A stretch of DNA of 64,000 nucleotides from Cavia porcellus (GCF_034190915.1 NW_026947501.1:4278001-4342000), one strand, 5' to 3'. Positions 19,601-32,200 are shown, numbered from the stretch's first letter. Notes: generated from the letters alone by a model not told the origin. Made by a program: numbers and translations.

Positions 19601-22600
19601 AATGTATGATGGAGAAAAGCACCACGGGTTTGTCAGCATGGGTATTTAAGGAAACATGCAGAGGCAATGTAGAATAGGTTTCTGATAAGCATCGCTGGGT
19701 AGTGTGCATTGTAAGGGTTTCTAACAGGCCATTCACTAGTAGGAGTGAGAACAACATCACCCGGTGGTGTGAATCGGAGGCCATGAATTAGGATAGGCAG
19801 TGAGTGGCAATTTAGGATGGAGAACAGCACCACGGGTTGGTGAGCATGGGGATGTCAGGAAACATACAATGGCAATGTAGGATAGGTTTCTGAAAAAAAA
19901 AAAGGGGGGTGGTGCGTATTGTAAGGGTTTCTAAAAGGCCAATCCCTGGTAGGAGTGAGAGATATATCAAGGGAGGGTGTGAATCGAACAGCCTGAATCA
20001 GGATAGGCAGTGAGTGGCAATGTAGGATGGAGAAAAGCACCACGACATGGTCAGCATGGGGAGGTCAGGAAACATTTAGTGGCAATGTAGTATAGTTTTC
20101 TAAAAAACATCGCGGGGTGGTGCACATTGTAAGGGTTTGTAACAGGCCATTCACTAGTAGGAGTGAGAAAAACATAACGGGGTGGTGTGAATCGGAGGCC
20201 CTGAATAAGGATAGGCAGTGAGTGGCAATGTAGAATGTCGAAAAGCACGACGGGATGTTCAGCATGGGGAGGTCAGGAAACGTGCAGTGGCAATGTGGGA
20301 TAGCTTTCTGAAAAACATTACGGGTTTGGGCGCATTGTAAGAGTTTCTAACAGGCCATTCACTAGTAGGAGTCAGAAAAACATCACGGCGTGGTGTGAAT
20401 TGGAGGGCCTGAATCAGGATAAGCAATGAGTGGCAATGTAGGATGGAGAAAAGCATCAAAGGGTGGTCATCATGGGGAGGTCAGGACACATGCAGTGGCA
20501 ATGTAGGATAGGTTTCTGAAAAACATTGCAAGTGGTGAGAATTGTAAGGCTTTCTAACAGGCCATTCACTAGTGGGACTGAGAAAAACATCACGGGGTGG
20601 TGTGAATCAGAGGGCCTGAATTATGGTAAGCAGTGAGTGGCAATGTAGGATGGAGAAAAGCAACCACGGGGTGCTCAGCATGGGGAGGTCAGGAAACATG
20701 CATTAGCAATTTAGGATAGGTTTCTGAAAAAAATGTCGGGGTGGTGCGCATTGTAAGGGTTTCTTACAGGCCATTAACTAGTAGGAGTGAGAAAAACATC
20801 ACGGGGTGGTGTGAATCGGAGGGCCTGATTTAGGATAGGCAGTGAGTGGCAATGTAGGATGGAGAAAAGCACCACGAGGTGGTCAGCATGAGGAGGTCAG
20901 GAAACATGCAGTGGCAAAGTAGGATAGTTTTCTGAAAAACATCCCGGGGTGGTGCCCATTGTAAGGCTTTCTAACAGGCCATTCACTAGTAGGAGTGAGA
21001 AAAACATCACGGGGTGGTGTCAATCGGAGGGCCTGAATCAAGTTAGACAGTGAGTGGCAATGTAGGATGCAGAAAAGCACCACGGGTTGGTGAGCATGGG
21101 GAGGTCAGGAAACATAAAATGGCAATGTAGGATAGGTTTCTGAAAAACATCGCGGGGTTGTGCGCATTGTAAGGGTTTGTAGCAGTCCATGCACTAGTAG
21201 GAGTGACAAAATCATCACGGGGTGGTGTGAATCGGAGGGCCTGAATCAGGATAGGCAGTGAGTGGCAATGTAGGATGGAGAAAAACACCACGGGGTGGTC
21301 AGGATGGGGAGGTCAGGAAACATGCAGTGGCAATGAAGGATAGGTTTCTGAAAAAAATAGCGGGGTGGTGTGCATTGTAAGGTTTTCTAACATGCCATTC
21401 ACTAGTAGGAGTCAGAAAAACATCACGGGGTGGTGTGAATCGGAGGGCCTGATTTAGGATAGGCAGTGAGTGGCAATGTAAAATGGAGAAAAGCACCACG
21501 GGGTGGTCATCACGGGGAGGACAGGAAACATGCAATGGAAATGTAGGATAGTTTTCTGCAAAACGTCATGGGGTGGTGCGCATTGTAAGGGTTTCTAACA
21601 GGCCTTTCACTAGTAGGATGAAGAAAAACATCACGGGGTGGTGTGAATCAGATGTTCTCAATTAGTATAGGCAGTGAGTGGCAATGTAGGATGGAGAAAA
21701 GCACCACGGGGTGGTCAGCATGGCGAGGTCAGGAAACATGCATTGACAATATAGGATAGGTTTCTGAAAAACATCGCGGAGTGGTGTGCATTGTAAGGCT
21801 TTCTAACAGGCCATTCACTAGTAGGATGAGAAAAACATCACGTCGTGGTGTGAATCGCTGGGCCTGAATTAGGATAGGCAGTGTGGGGCAATATAAAATG
21901 TAGAAAAGCACCACGGTGTGGTCTCCATGGGGAGGTCAGGAAACATGGAGTGGCAATATAGTATAGGTTTCTGAAAAACATAACGGGGTACTGCGCATTG
22001 TAAGGGTTTCTAACCGGCCATTCTCTGGTAGGAGTGAGAAATACATCAGGGGCGGGTGTGAATCCGAAGGCCTGAAATAGGATAGGCAGTGAGTGGCAAT
22101 GTAGGATGGAGAAAAGCACCACGGCATAGTCAGCATGGGGAGGTCAGGAAACATGCATTGGCAATGTGGGATAGCTTTCTGAAAAACATTATGGGTTGGT
22201 GCGCATTGTAAGGGTTTCTAACAAGCCATTCACTAGTAGAAGTGAGAAAAATATCACGGGTTGGTGTGAATCGGAGGGCCTGAATTAGGATAGGCAGTGA
22301 GTGGCAATGTAAAAGTGAGAAAAGCACCACGGGGTGGTCATCATGGGGAGGTCAGGAAACATGCAGTGGCAATGTAGGATAGGTTTCTGAAAAACATCGC
22401 AGGGTGGTGCGCATGGTAAAGTTTTCTAACAGGCCATTCACTAGTAGCGGTGAGAAAAATATAACAGGGAGGTGTGAATCCGACGGCCTGAATCAGGATT
22501 GGCAGTGAGTGGCAATGTAGGATGGAGAAAAGAACCACGGGTTGGTCCACATGGGGAGGTCAGGAACCATGCAATGGTAATGTAGGATAGGCTTCTGAAA

Positions 22601-25378
22601 AACATCGTGGGGTGGTGCGCATTGTAAGGGTTTCTAACAAGCCATTCACAAGTAGGACTGAAAAAATCATCACGGGTTGGTGTGAATCGGAGGGCCTGAA
22701 TTAGGATAGGCAGTGAGTGGCAATGTAAAAGGGAGAAAAGCACCACGGGGTGGTCAGCATGGGGAGGTCAGGAAACATGCAGTGGCAATGTGGGATAGGT
22801 GTCTGAACAAAAAAGCGGGGTGGTGCGCATTGTAAGGTTTTCTAACAGGCCATTCACAAGTAGGAGTGAAAAAAACATCACAGGGTGGTGTGAATCGGAG
22901 GGAGTGAATTGGATGGTCTGAATTAGGATAGGCTGTGAGTGGCAATGTAGGATGGAGAAAAGCACCACGGGTTTGTCAGCATGGGGAGTTAAGGAAACAT
23001 GCAGAGGCAATGTAGAATAGGTTTCTGATAAGCATCGCTGGGTAGTGTGCATTGTAAGGGTTTCTAACAGGCCATTCACTAGTAGGAGTGAGAACAACAT
23101 CACGCGGTGGTGTGAATCGGAGGCCCTGAATTAGGATAGGCAGTGAGTGACAATTTAGGATGGAGAAAAGCACCACGGGTTGGTGAGCATGGGGAGGTAA
23201 GGAAACATACAATGGCAATGTAGGATAGGTTTCTGAAAAAAAAAAGTGGGGTGGTGCGTATTGTAAGGGTTTCTAACAGGCCAATCCCTGGTAGGAGTGA
23301 AAGATATATCACAGGAGGGTGTGAATCGAAAAGCCTGAATCAGGATAGGCAGTGAGTGGCAATGTAGGATGGAGAAAAGCACCACGGCATGGTCAGCATG
23401 GGGAGGTCAGGAAACATTTAGTGGCAATGTAGTATAGGTTTCTAAAAAACATCGCGGGGTGGTGCACATTGTAAGGGTTTGTAACACGCCATTCACTAGT
23501 AGGAGTGAGAAAAACATAACGGGGTGGTGTGAATCGGAGGCCCTGAATAAGGATAGGCAGTGAGTGGCAATGTAGAATGTCGAAAAGCACCAGGGGGTGT
23601 TCAGCATGGGGAGGTCAGGAAACGTGCAGTGGCAATGTGGGATAGCTTTCTGAAAAACATTACGGGTTTGTGCGCATTGTAAGAGTTTCTAACAGGCCAT
23701 TCACTAGTAGGAGTCAGAAAAACATCACGGCGTGGTGTGAATTGGAGGGCCTGAATCAGGATAAGCAATGAGTGGCAATGTAGGATGGAGAAAAGCATCA
23801 AAGGGTGGTCATCATGGGGAGGTCAGGACACATGCAGTGGCAATGTAGGATAGGTTTCTGAAAAACATTGCAAGTGGTGAGAATTGTAAGGCTTTCTAAC
23901 AGGACATTCACTAGTAGGACTGAGAAAAACATCACGGGGTGGTGTGAATCAGAGGTCCTGAATTATGGTAAGCAGTGAGTGGCAATTTAGGATGGAGAAA
24001 AGCAACCACGGGGTGCTCAGCATGGGGAGGTCAGGAAACATGCAGTGGCAATTTAGGATAGGTTTCTGAAAAAAACTTCTGGGTGGTGCGCATTGTAAGG
24101 GTTTCTAACAGGCCATTATCTAGTAGGAGTGAGAAAAACATCACGGGGTGGTGTGAATTGGCAGGCCTGATTTAGGATAGGCAGTGAGTGGCAATGTAGG
24201 ATGGAGAAAAGCACCACGAGGTGGTCAGCATGAGGAGGTCAGGAAACATGCAGTGGCAAAGTAGGATAGTTTTCTGAAAAACATCACGGGGTGGTGCCCA
24301 TTGTAAGGCTTTCTAACAGGCCATTCACTAGTAGGAGTGAGAAAAACATCACGGGGTGGTGTCAATCGGAGGGCCTGAATCAAGTTAGACAGTGAGTGGC
24401 AATGTAGGATGGAGAAAAGCACCACGGGTTGGTGAGCATGGGGAGGTCAGGAAACATACAATGGCAATGTAGGATAGGTTTCTGAAAAACATCGCGGGGT
24501 TGTGCGCATTGTAAGGATTTGTAGCAGTCCATGCACTAGTAGGAGTGACAAAATCATCACGGGGTGGTGTGAATCGGAGGGCCTGAATCAGGATAGGCAG
24601 TGAGTGGCAATGTAGGATGGAGAAAAACACCACGGGGTGGTCAGGATGGGGAGGTCAGGAAACATGCAGTGGCAATGAAGGATAGGTTTCTTAAAAACAT
24701 TGCGGGGTGGTGCTCATTGTAAGGGTTTCTAAAAGGCCTTTCCCTAGTAGGAGTGAGAGAAACATCACGAGGTGTTGTGAATCGCAGGGCCTGAATAATT
24801 ATAGGCCGTGAGTGGCAATGTAGGATGGAGAAAAGCACCCCGGGGTGGTCAGGATTGGGAGGTCAGGAAACATTCAGTGGCAATGTAGGATAGGTTTCTG
24901 AAAAACATCACGGCGTAGTGCGCATGGTAATGGTTTCTAACAGGCCATTTACTAGTAGGAGAGAGAAATACATCATGGTGTGGTGTGAATTGGAGGGCCT
25001 GAATCAAGTTAGACAGTGAGTGGCAATGTAGGATGGAGAAAAGCACCATGGCATGGTCAGCATGGGGAGGTCAGGAAACATTTAGTGGCAATGTATGATA
25101 GGTTTCTGAAAAACGTCGCTGGGTTGTGCGCAAAGTAAGGGTTTCTAACAGGCCATTCACTAGTAGGAGTGAGAAAAACATCACGGTGTGGTGTTATTTG
25201 GAGGGCCTGAATTAGTTTAGGCAGTGAGTGGCAATGTAGGATGGAGAAAAGCACCACAGGATGGTCAGCATGGGGAGGTCAGCAAACATGCAGCGGCAAT
25301 GTAGGATACTTTTTTGAGAAACATCAGGGGGTGATGCGCATTTTAAGGGTTTCAAAAAGGCCATTAACTCGTAGGAGT
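16624..25378. repeat. Satellite array block 3 (about 42 monomers)
   Basis: 8,755 bp of 208-bp satellite between provirus copies 2 and 3. It starts with one extra monomer relative to unit 2, then passes through a copy of the window start (17112 matches base 1) and a stretch at about 17.76-19.0 kb with its own monomer variants. Two tandem 16-monomer blocks follow. It ends with the same monomers that flank copies 1 and 2. No gene is present. Confidence 0.95.
19012..24633. repeat. Tandem 16-monomer higher-order unit (about 3.33-3.34 kb)
   Basis: Bases 19012-21291 match 22341-24633 with an offset rising from 3,329 to 3,342. Both match 1275-3553 of unit 1 (offsets 17,737 and 21,066-21,080). The extra 13-14 bases lie near 22.9 kb, where a short repeated gaattggatggtctgaatt stretch is inserted. 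The ~3.55-kb longer spacing between copies 2 and 3 equals this unit plus one monomer. Confidence 0.8.
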
Positions 25379-25681
25379 TGACCGGAGCCGCGGGAGAAAG
25401 GAGACCAAACTCGAGCAGGATCAGCTCTCAAACTTTATTGCGTACAGCGAACCGGACCTAACAACGTCCGCCACCCTCAACATTGGTTCCTCTTCCGCCC
25501 GTTGGGGGCAGGAACAGCTTCTTATAAGGGGAAGCAGTATCCAATCACAGAGAAGCACGTCTAACAAGCTGATAGGCTAGCGTCACGGATAACTGGGCAG
25601 ACATGACAATTTGGTGGGCTTGTTCAGGGCGGGAAGAACCCGGAAGCAGGAAATGGGTGCCATCATAGGCGGCTTCCCACA
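25379..25681 (-). repeat. 3' LTR, provirus copy 3
   Basis: 303 bp with A at 25589, the 3'-LTR state. Copy-specific changes include gagaaagg, caacattgg and gaagcacg. Confidence 0.92.
25434..25439 (-). terminator. Polyadenylation signal AATAAA, 3' LTR copy 3
   Basis: Same LTR position as in copies 1 and 2; intact. Confidence 0.72.
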
Positions 25682-25695
25682 TCTCCCCCTTTTTT
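25682..25695 (-). other. Polypurine tract, copy 3
   Basis: AAAAAAGGGGGAGA on the minus strand, abutting the 3' LTR. Confidence 0.9.
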
Positions 25696-25730
25696 ATTTA
25701 TTAAAATAGGATGGTCTGTGTGTCCCTCCA

Positions 25731-25787
25731 AGGTGTCTATGACCTTGTTGCTGTTAGACACCTAGGAGTGGGCCTACCTTGTAGGCC
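25731..25787 (-). other. Two perfect hairpins, copy 3
   Basis: Stems 25731-25739/25755-25763 and 25771-25777/25781-25787, unchanged. Confidence 0.6.
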
Positions 25788-25810
25788 GAGGCATGAGAGA
25801 ATGTAGAGGT

Positions 25811-26122
25811 CTATACCCTGCTGTGCATCACCCTGTTTTGTGCATATCCTTGCGCCAGGACCATGCTCAAGGTGAGTGGTTCATTTTTTCGCAGGGCCAG
25901 GCTTTTGTGAACCGAACCTGGATGCATATAGACATTCATTCCTGCCTTCCCCCCAACCTTTGGGGCGGATGGCACTGCAGTACCCTTGGTCTCGCATCTC
26001 AATGCCAATAATTTGACTCCGGGACAGACCCCTGGCCTTATAGGCCATGTATATCTGAGTGGAGCCTGTCTTAGGTTGACCGGGAGTGCTTTTCCCGTCT
26101 TACCCGTCATTGGCTTGCCCAC
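25811..26122 (-). other. Unassigned 3' region with an open frame, copy 3
   Basis: 103-codon frame beginning at GTG, same protein as in copy 2 (GVCPG form). No recognisable domain. Confidence 0.4.
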
Positions 26123-26129
26123 TCAGCTC

Positions 26130-26591
26130 TTATAGCTGATGTTCTGCAATGTGAAGGAGATATGCGGCGGCCTGCTGGCCTGATGGGCCACCTGCTGCCA
26201 TTTGCATGGCTGCCATAGCTGTGATCTTAACCTGCTGCTGAGTTTGTATGAGGCGATCTAACAAGCATTTAATAACCACAAGCCCCACTAGGATGGCCAC
26301 GGCAATCAGGATCCAAGTAGTCAGGTTGGGCCAGGAGAACCAGGAGGTGACGCATTCCCACAAACTGGCTATAACACTGCCTAAAGTTGATAAATCAAAC
26401 CTGACTGGACCTAGTTGGATACCGTCCATATTGTCAAGTTCCTGACCGACTATGAGGGACAAATTGTGAAACTTAGGTAGGTAGGTGTCTTGCAGCCAAG
26501 CTGTCAAATGTTTAACAGTGTTGGTCAAATTTGTGCGAACAGGGGTGATTAATAGGAACCCACAGAATAGAAAAAGCTCCAAACCAGACAT
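26130..26591 (-). CDS. env: Truncated retroviral env (153 aa), copy 3
   Basis: Intact frame with the layout of copy 1. It differs by KHLTAW for KHMTAW in the short ectodomain. The membrane segment at about 92-111 is unchanged from copy 1. Surface subunit and fusion machinery are absent. Confidence 0.63.
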   Translation of the reverse strand: MSGLELFLFCGFLLITPVRTNLTNTVKHLTAWLQDTYLPKFHNLSLIVGQELDNMDGIQLGPVRFDLSTLGSVIASLWECVTSWFSWPNLTTWILIAVAILVGLVVIKCLLDRLIQTQQQVKITAMAAMQMAAGGPSGQQAAAYLLHIAEHQL

Positions 26592-26592
26592 T

Positions 26593-27306
26593 TTAGTTTG
26601 TAGATGGTCTCGGGCGCTGAGCGTCGGTCCCAGAAGGGTCGAGTTGACTTGTGTCCGCGGGCTTATCCTCCTGTGCTTTATCAGGAACTGGTGGGGAGTT
26701 TACTGCTCGCGTCAATCTTTCCGGGACCCACAGCGGTTCGCAGCCTGGTTCCTGTGGGAAGACACAAACCGCACCTCGGGTCCAGCTAACCACTGGATCC
26801 GGGCCCATCCATTGTCCTGTAAGGACATCTTTCCATCTAACCAGCCCTTTGTCGGTTGGGGACGGATTGCTATGTTCCATGGCAGGGGAATGATTATTGT
26901 GGTTTAAATTGAGAAAATTTATGGTAAACAGTGCCAATGATATTCTTCCTTTGGGCGTTAGGCCGTGGCCTATCCCCTCTTTTTGCTTTTGTAAGACACC
27001 CTTGAGTGTCTGATGTACCCGTTCAATGATGCCTTGTCCTTGAGGGTTATATGGAATGCCATGCTTAAGGACAACATCCATTTGTTGACAGAATGTTACA
27101 AAAGTTTTGCTGGTGTAAGCAGGACCATTGTCTGTTTTTAATATATTGGGCTTTCCCCAAGCAGCCCAAGCTGCAAGACAATGATTAATAGCATGGGTGG
27201 CCCTTTCTCCAGGTTCTGCCGAAGCAAACATAACCTGAGAAGCGGTGTCAACCGAAACATGTACATATTTGAGTTTTCCGAATTCTGGGATGTGTGTAAC
27301 ATCCAT
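26593..27306 (-). pseudogene. pol: pol remnant: integrase, copy 3
   Basis: 237 codons from MDVTHI, with the D,D(35)E residues at 2, 59 and 95 and the C-terminal domain. As in copy 2, a TAG upstream in frame (about 27361-27363) cuts off the QCVNPRGL lead. The zinc-binding domain and upstream pol are deleted. Confidence 0.83.
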
Positions 27307-27340
27307 TTGCCAAATATGATTGGGGCGCAGTCCTCTCGGG

Positions 27341-28099
27341 TTAACACACTGGGCGCGTGGCTAAGTCCACCAAGGCAAATGGCGCATTGGGCCCATAAGC
27401 TGAAACTGCGTCCTTGATAGCTTTAGGTTGTTTAATTTCTAAGGGCTCATAATATCCTCCTCCTCCCCTGCCTCCTACTTGTACCGGGAATGCATGGAGA
27501 CCAGAACACTCAAAGGGAAGCCGCGACCATACCCTCTGGTGGAAGGAACGTCCTCCTCCCTCCCCAGATGGGGGCGCAGAAGGCAACCCAGGAAGTAGCT
27601 CTCCCTCTAACCAGGGCGGTGCCATAGGTTGTGGGTGCCCTGTGGCGGCCACGGATGGAGGTGGCAGCCCAGGGAGCAACTCCTCTTCAGGCCACGGCGG
27701 TGCAGTGGGGCCTGGCGCCCTGAAGGGGGCGATCGTGGGTTGCGAACTTGCCAAAGGGCGGAAGGGCTTAAGCTCCTCCCATAAGGCGGAGTAGCTCGGG
27801 CAGGGTGGTGTTGGGTTCCCCTTTTTATCTTCCCAAGCCCTGAATTCCTCTTTAAGCTGTGCAGGAGGGTCCTGTTTAGCGAAGACAACCTCCTCTTCTG
27901 AACCTTCCGAATCAGAATCAGAATTAGAGCCCTGAGGGTCCTCCGGAGACCCACAATCGGCAGTGGCTCTGGGCTCCTCTGAGCATTCTGATCGAGCTTT
28001 ATCAAAAGCCTGTCGGGCTGTATTAGCGAAGCGAAAGCAAAACAGATGCAAAGGGAAAAGAAAAGAAAAAAAAACGGCGTCCACTCGTGTGGTGCTCAA
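27341..28099 (-). pseudogene. gag: gag remnant, copy 3
   Basis: 252 open codons from a TTG, layout as in copy 2. The acidic stretch reads SNSDSDSEGSEEE. The two Pro-rich 27-residue repeats and the capsid-like start are present. There is no ATG near the start and no matrix domain. It ends just past the gag-integrase junction. Confidence 0.72.
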
Positions 28100-28138
28100 A
28101 ATCTGTTAGGTGCGTCCACCCAACCCAGGTGACCCAGT

Positions 28139-28147
28139 ACTCACCTG
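28139..28147 (-). promoter_or_regulatory. Retroviral major splice donor, copy 3
   Basis: CAG|GTGAGT on the minus strand, junction 28145/28144. Confidence 0.68.
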
Positions 28148-28304
28148 TCCCGGGAAACGCTGTATCTCACGTAGCTGATCAGGGTGAAGAGAAGAGGTGC
28201 TCGGGGCCTTCCGTTGTTATTGGGCTAGGTCCTCCGTCGTACCGCAGGCGACAGCAATCGCAGCTCCCGGCCTAAGAGGCACGTCGCTGAGTCTTTTACC
28301 TTTT

Positions 28305-28322
28305 TCCCTGTACGGGCCACCA
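28305..28322 (-). other. Primer-binding-site-like sequence, copy 3
   Basis: TGGTGGCCCGTACAGGGA on the minus strand, with the TGG end intact. Probably the least altered of the three. It is lysine-tRNA(3)-like with one extra base; assignment tentative. Confidence 0.6.
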
Positions 28323-28324
28323 GA

Positions 28325-28627
28325 TGACCGGAGCCGCGGGAGACAGGAGACCAAACTCGAGCAGGATCAGCTCTCAAACTTTATTGCGTACAGCGAACCG
28401 GACCTAACAACGTCCGCCACCCTCAACGTTGGTTCCTCTTCTGCCCGTTGGGGGCAGGAACAGCCTCTTATAAGGGGAAGCAGTATCCAATCACAGAGAA
28501 GCGCGTCTAACAAGTTGATAGGCTAGCGTCACGGGTAACTGGGCAGACATGACAATTTGGTGGGCTTGTTCAGGCCGGGAAGAACCCGGAAGCAGGAAAT
28601 GGGTGCCATCATAGGCGGCTTCCCACA
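28325..28627 (-). repeat. 5' LTR, provirus copy 3
   Basis: 303 bp with TG...CA ends and G at 28535, the 5'-LTR state. Copy-specific changes include ttctgcccg and aagttgatagg. Confidence 0.92.
28467..28474 (-). promoter_or_regulatory. TATA-like box of the 5' LTR, copy 3
   Basis: CTTATAAG, unchanged, with the inverted CCAAT upstream. Confidence 0.63.
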
Positions 28628-29265
28628 GGAGTGAGAAAAACATAACGGAGTGGTGTTAATCGGAGGGACTGAATAAGGATAGGCAGTGAGTGGCAATGTA
28701 GGATGGAGAAAAGCACCACAGGGTGGTCAGCATGGGGAGGTCAGAAAACATGCAGTGGCAATGTGGGATAGGTTTCTGAAAAAAATAGCGGGGTGGTGCG
28801 CATTGTAAGGTTTTCTAACATGCCATTCACTAGTAGGAGTCAGAAAAACATCACGGGGTGGTGTGAATCGGAGGGCCTGATTTAGCATAGGCAGTGAGTG
28901 GCAATGTAAAATGGAGAAATACACCAAGGGGTGGTCATCACGGGGAGGACAGGAAACATGCAATGGAAATGTAGGATAGTTTTCTGAAAAATGTCATGGG
29001 GTGGTGCGCATCATAAGGGTTTCTAACAGGCCTTTCACTAGTAGGATAAAGAAAAACTTCACGGGGTGGTTTGAATCAGATGTTCTGAATTAGGATATAC
29101 AGTGAGTGGCAATGTAGGATGGAGAAAAGAACCACGGGGTGGTCTGCATGGGGAGGTCAGGAAACATGGAGTGGCAATATAGGATATGTTTCTGAAAAAA
29201 AAAGCAGGGTGGTGCGCATCGTAAGGGTTTCTAACAGGCCATTCACTAGTAGGATGAGAAAAACA

Positions 29266-32200
29266 TCACGTCGTGGTGTGAATCGCTGGGCCTGAATTAG
29301 GATAGGCAGTGAGTGGCAATATAAAATGGAGAAAAGCACCACGGTGTGGTCTGCATGGGGAGGTCAGGAAACATGGAGTGGCAATATAGGATAGGTTTCT
29401 GAAAAACATCACGGGGTAGTGCGCATTGTAAGGGTTTCTAACCGGCCATTCTCTGGTAGGAGTGAGAAATACATCAGGGGCGGCTGTGAATCGGAAGGCC
29501 TGAAATAGGATAGGCAGTGAGTGGCAATGTAGGATGGAGAAAAGCACCAAGGCATGGTCAGCATGGGGAGGTCAGGAAACATGCATTGGCAATGTGGGAT
29601 AGCTTTCTGAAAAACATTATGGGTTGGTGCGCATTGTAAGGGTTTCTAACAAGCCATTCACTAGTAGAAGTGAGAAAAATATGACGGGTTGGTGTGAATC
29701 GGAGGGCCTGAATTAGGATAGGAAGTGAGTGGCAATGTAAAAGTGAGAAAAGCACCACGGGGTGGTCAGCATGGGGAGGTCAGGAAACATGCAGTGGCAA
29801 TGTAGGATAGGTTTCTGAAAAACATCGCAGGGTGGTGCGCATGGTAAAGGTTTCAAACAGGCCATTCACTAGTAGCGGTGAGAAAAATATAACAGGGAGG
29901 TGTGAATCCGACGGCCTGAATCAGGATTGGCAGTGAGTGGCAATGTAGGATGGAGAAAAGAACCACGGGGTGGTCAACATGGGGAGGTCAGGAACAATGC
30001 AATGGTAATGTAGGATAGGCTTCTGAAAAACATCGCGGGGTGGTGTGCATTGTAAGGGTTTCTAACAAGCCATTCACAAGTAGGACTGAAAAAATCATCA
30101 TGGGTTGGTGTGAATCGGAGGGCCTGAATTAGAATAGGCAGGGAGTGGCAATGTAAAAGGGAGAAAAGCACCATGGGGTGGTCAGCATGGGGAGGTCAGG
30201 AAACATGCACTGACAAAGTAGGATAATTTTCCGAAAAACATCACGTGGTGGTGCCCATTGTAAGGCTTTCTAACAGGCCATTCACTAGTAGGAGTGAGAA
30301 AAGCATCACGGGTTGGTGTGAATCGGAGGACCTGAATTAGGATAGGCAGTGAGTGGCAATGTAAAAGGGAGAAAAGCACCACGGGGTGGTCAGCATGGGG
30401 AGGTCAGGAAACATGCATTGGCAATGTGGGATAGGTTTCTTAAAAACATTGCGGGGTGGTGCTCATTGTAAGTGTTTCTAAAAGGCCTTTCACTAGTAGG
30501 AGTGAGAGAAACATCACGAGGTGGTGTGAATCGCAGGGCCTGAATCATTATAGGCCGTGAGTGGCAATGTAGGATGGAGAAAAGCACCACGGGGTGGTCA
30601 GGATTGGGAGTTCAGGAAACATTCAGTGGCAATGTAGGATAGCTTTCTGAAAAACATCGCGGGGTGGTGCGCATTGTAAGGGTTTCTAACAGGCCATTCA
30701 CTAGTAGGAGTGAGAAAAACATAACGGGGTGGTGTGAATCGGAGGCCTTGAATAAGGATAGGCAGTGAGTGGCAGTGTAGAATGTCGAAAAGCACCACGG
30801 GATGGTCAGCATGGGAAGGTCAGGAAACGTGCAGTGGCAATGTGGGATAGCATTCTGAAAAACATTACGGGTTGGTGTGCATCATAAGAGTTTCTAACAG
30901 GCCATTCACTAGTAGGAGTCAGAAAAACATCACGGCGTGGTGTGAATTGGAGGGCCTGAATCAGGATAGGCAATGACTGGCAACGTAGGATGGAGAAAAG
31001 CATCAAAGGGTGGTCATCATGGGGAGGTCAGGACACATGCAGTGGCAATGTAGGATAGGTTTCTGAAAAACATCGCAAGTGGTGAGAATTGTAAGGCTTT
31101 CTAACAGGCCATTCACTAGTAGGACTGAGAAAGACATCACGGGGTGGTGTGAGTCAGAGGGCCTGAATTATGGTAAGCAGTGAGTGGCAATGTAGGATGG
31201 AGAAAAGCAACCACGGGGTGCTCAGCATGGGGAGGTCAGGAAACATGCAGTGGCAATGTAGGATAGGTTTCTGAAAAAAAACTTCGGGTGTTGTGCATTG
31301 TAAATGTTTCTAAGAGGCCATTAACTAGTAGGAGTGAGAAAAGCATCACGGTGTGGTGTGAATCGGAGGGCCTGATTTAGGATAGGCAGTGAGTGGCAAT
31401 GTAGGATGGAGAAAAGCACCACGAGGTGGTCAGCATGAGGATGTCAGGAAACATGCAGTGGCAAAGTAGGATAGTTTTCTGAAAAACATCACGGGGTGGT
31501 GCCCATTGTAAGGCTTTCTAACAGGCCATTGACTAGTAGGCGTGAGAAAAACATCACGGGGTGGTGTCAATCGGAGGGCCTGAATCAAGTTAGACAGTGA
31601 GTGGCAATGAAGAATGGAGAAAAGCACTATGGGGTGGTCAACATGGGGAGGTCAGGAAACATGCAATGGCAATGTAGGATAGGTTTCTGAAAAACATCGC
31701 GGGGTGGTGCGCATTGTAAGAGTTTCTAACCAGCCATTCACAAGTAGGACTGAAAAAAACATCACAGGTTGGTGTGAATCGGAGGGCCTGAATTAGGTTA
31801 GGCAGTGAGTGGCAATGTAGGATGGAGAAAATCACCACAGGGGAGTCAGCATGGGGATTTCCGAAAACATGCTGTGACAATGAAGGATATGTTTCTGACA
31901 AAAAAAAAAAAGCGGGGTGTTGCACATTGTAAGTGTTTCTAACAGGCCATTCACTAGTAGGAGTGAGAAAAACATCACGGGGTGGAGTGAATCGGAGGGC
32001 CTGAATTACGATAGGCGGTGAATGGCAATGTAGGATGGAGAAAAGCACCACAGGTTGGTCAGCTTGTGGAGGTCAGGAAACATGCAGTGGCAATGTAGGA
32101 TAGTTTTCTGAAAAACATCACGGGGTGGTGCACATTGTAAAGGTTTCTAACAGGCCATTCGGTAGTGGGATTGAGAAACACTTCACGGGGTGGTTTGAAT

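Larger units (their letters stand above)
25379..28627 (-). mobile_element. Defective class II endogenous retrovirus, copy 3
   Basis: 3,249-bp provirus with the same satellite junctions, GGAGT target copies (25374-25378 and 28628-28632) and deletions as copies 1 and 2. LTRs differ at about 8 of 303 bases. The satellite just left of it (25057-25378) matches that of copy 2 at an offset of 12,003 with only a few differences, so it descends from the same insertion. Confidence 0.93.

Noticed and set aside
4923..28627. Three independent retroviral insertions
   Set aside because: Same junction base, same monomer, same deletions, matching flanks and a shared difference between 5' and 3' LTRs all point to one insertion copied with the satellite.
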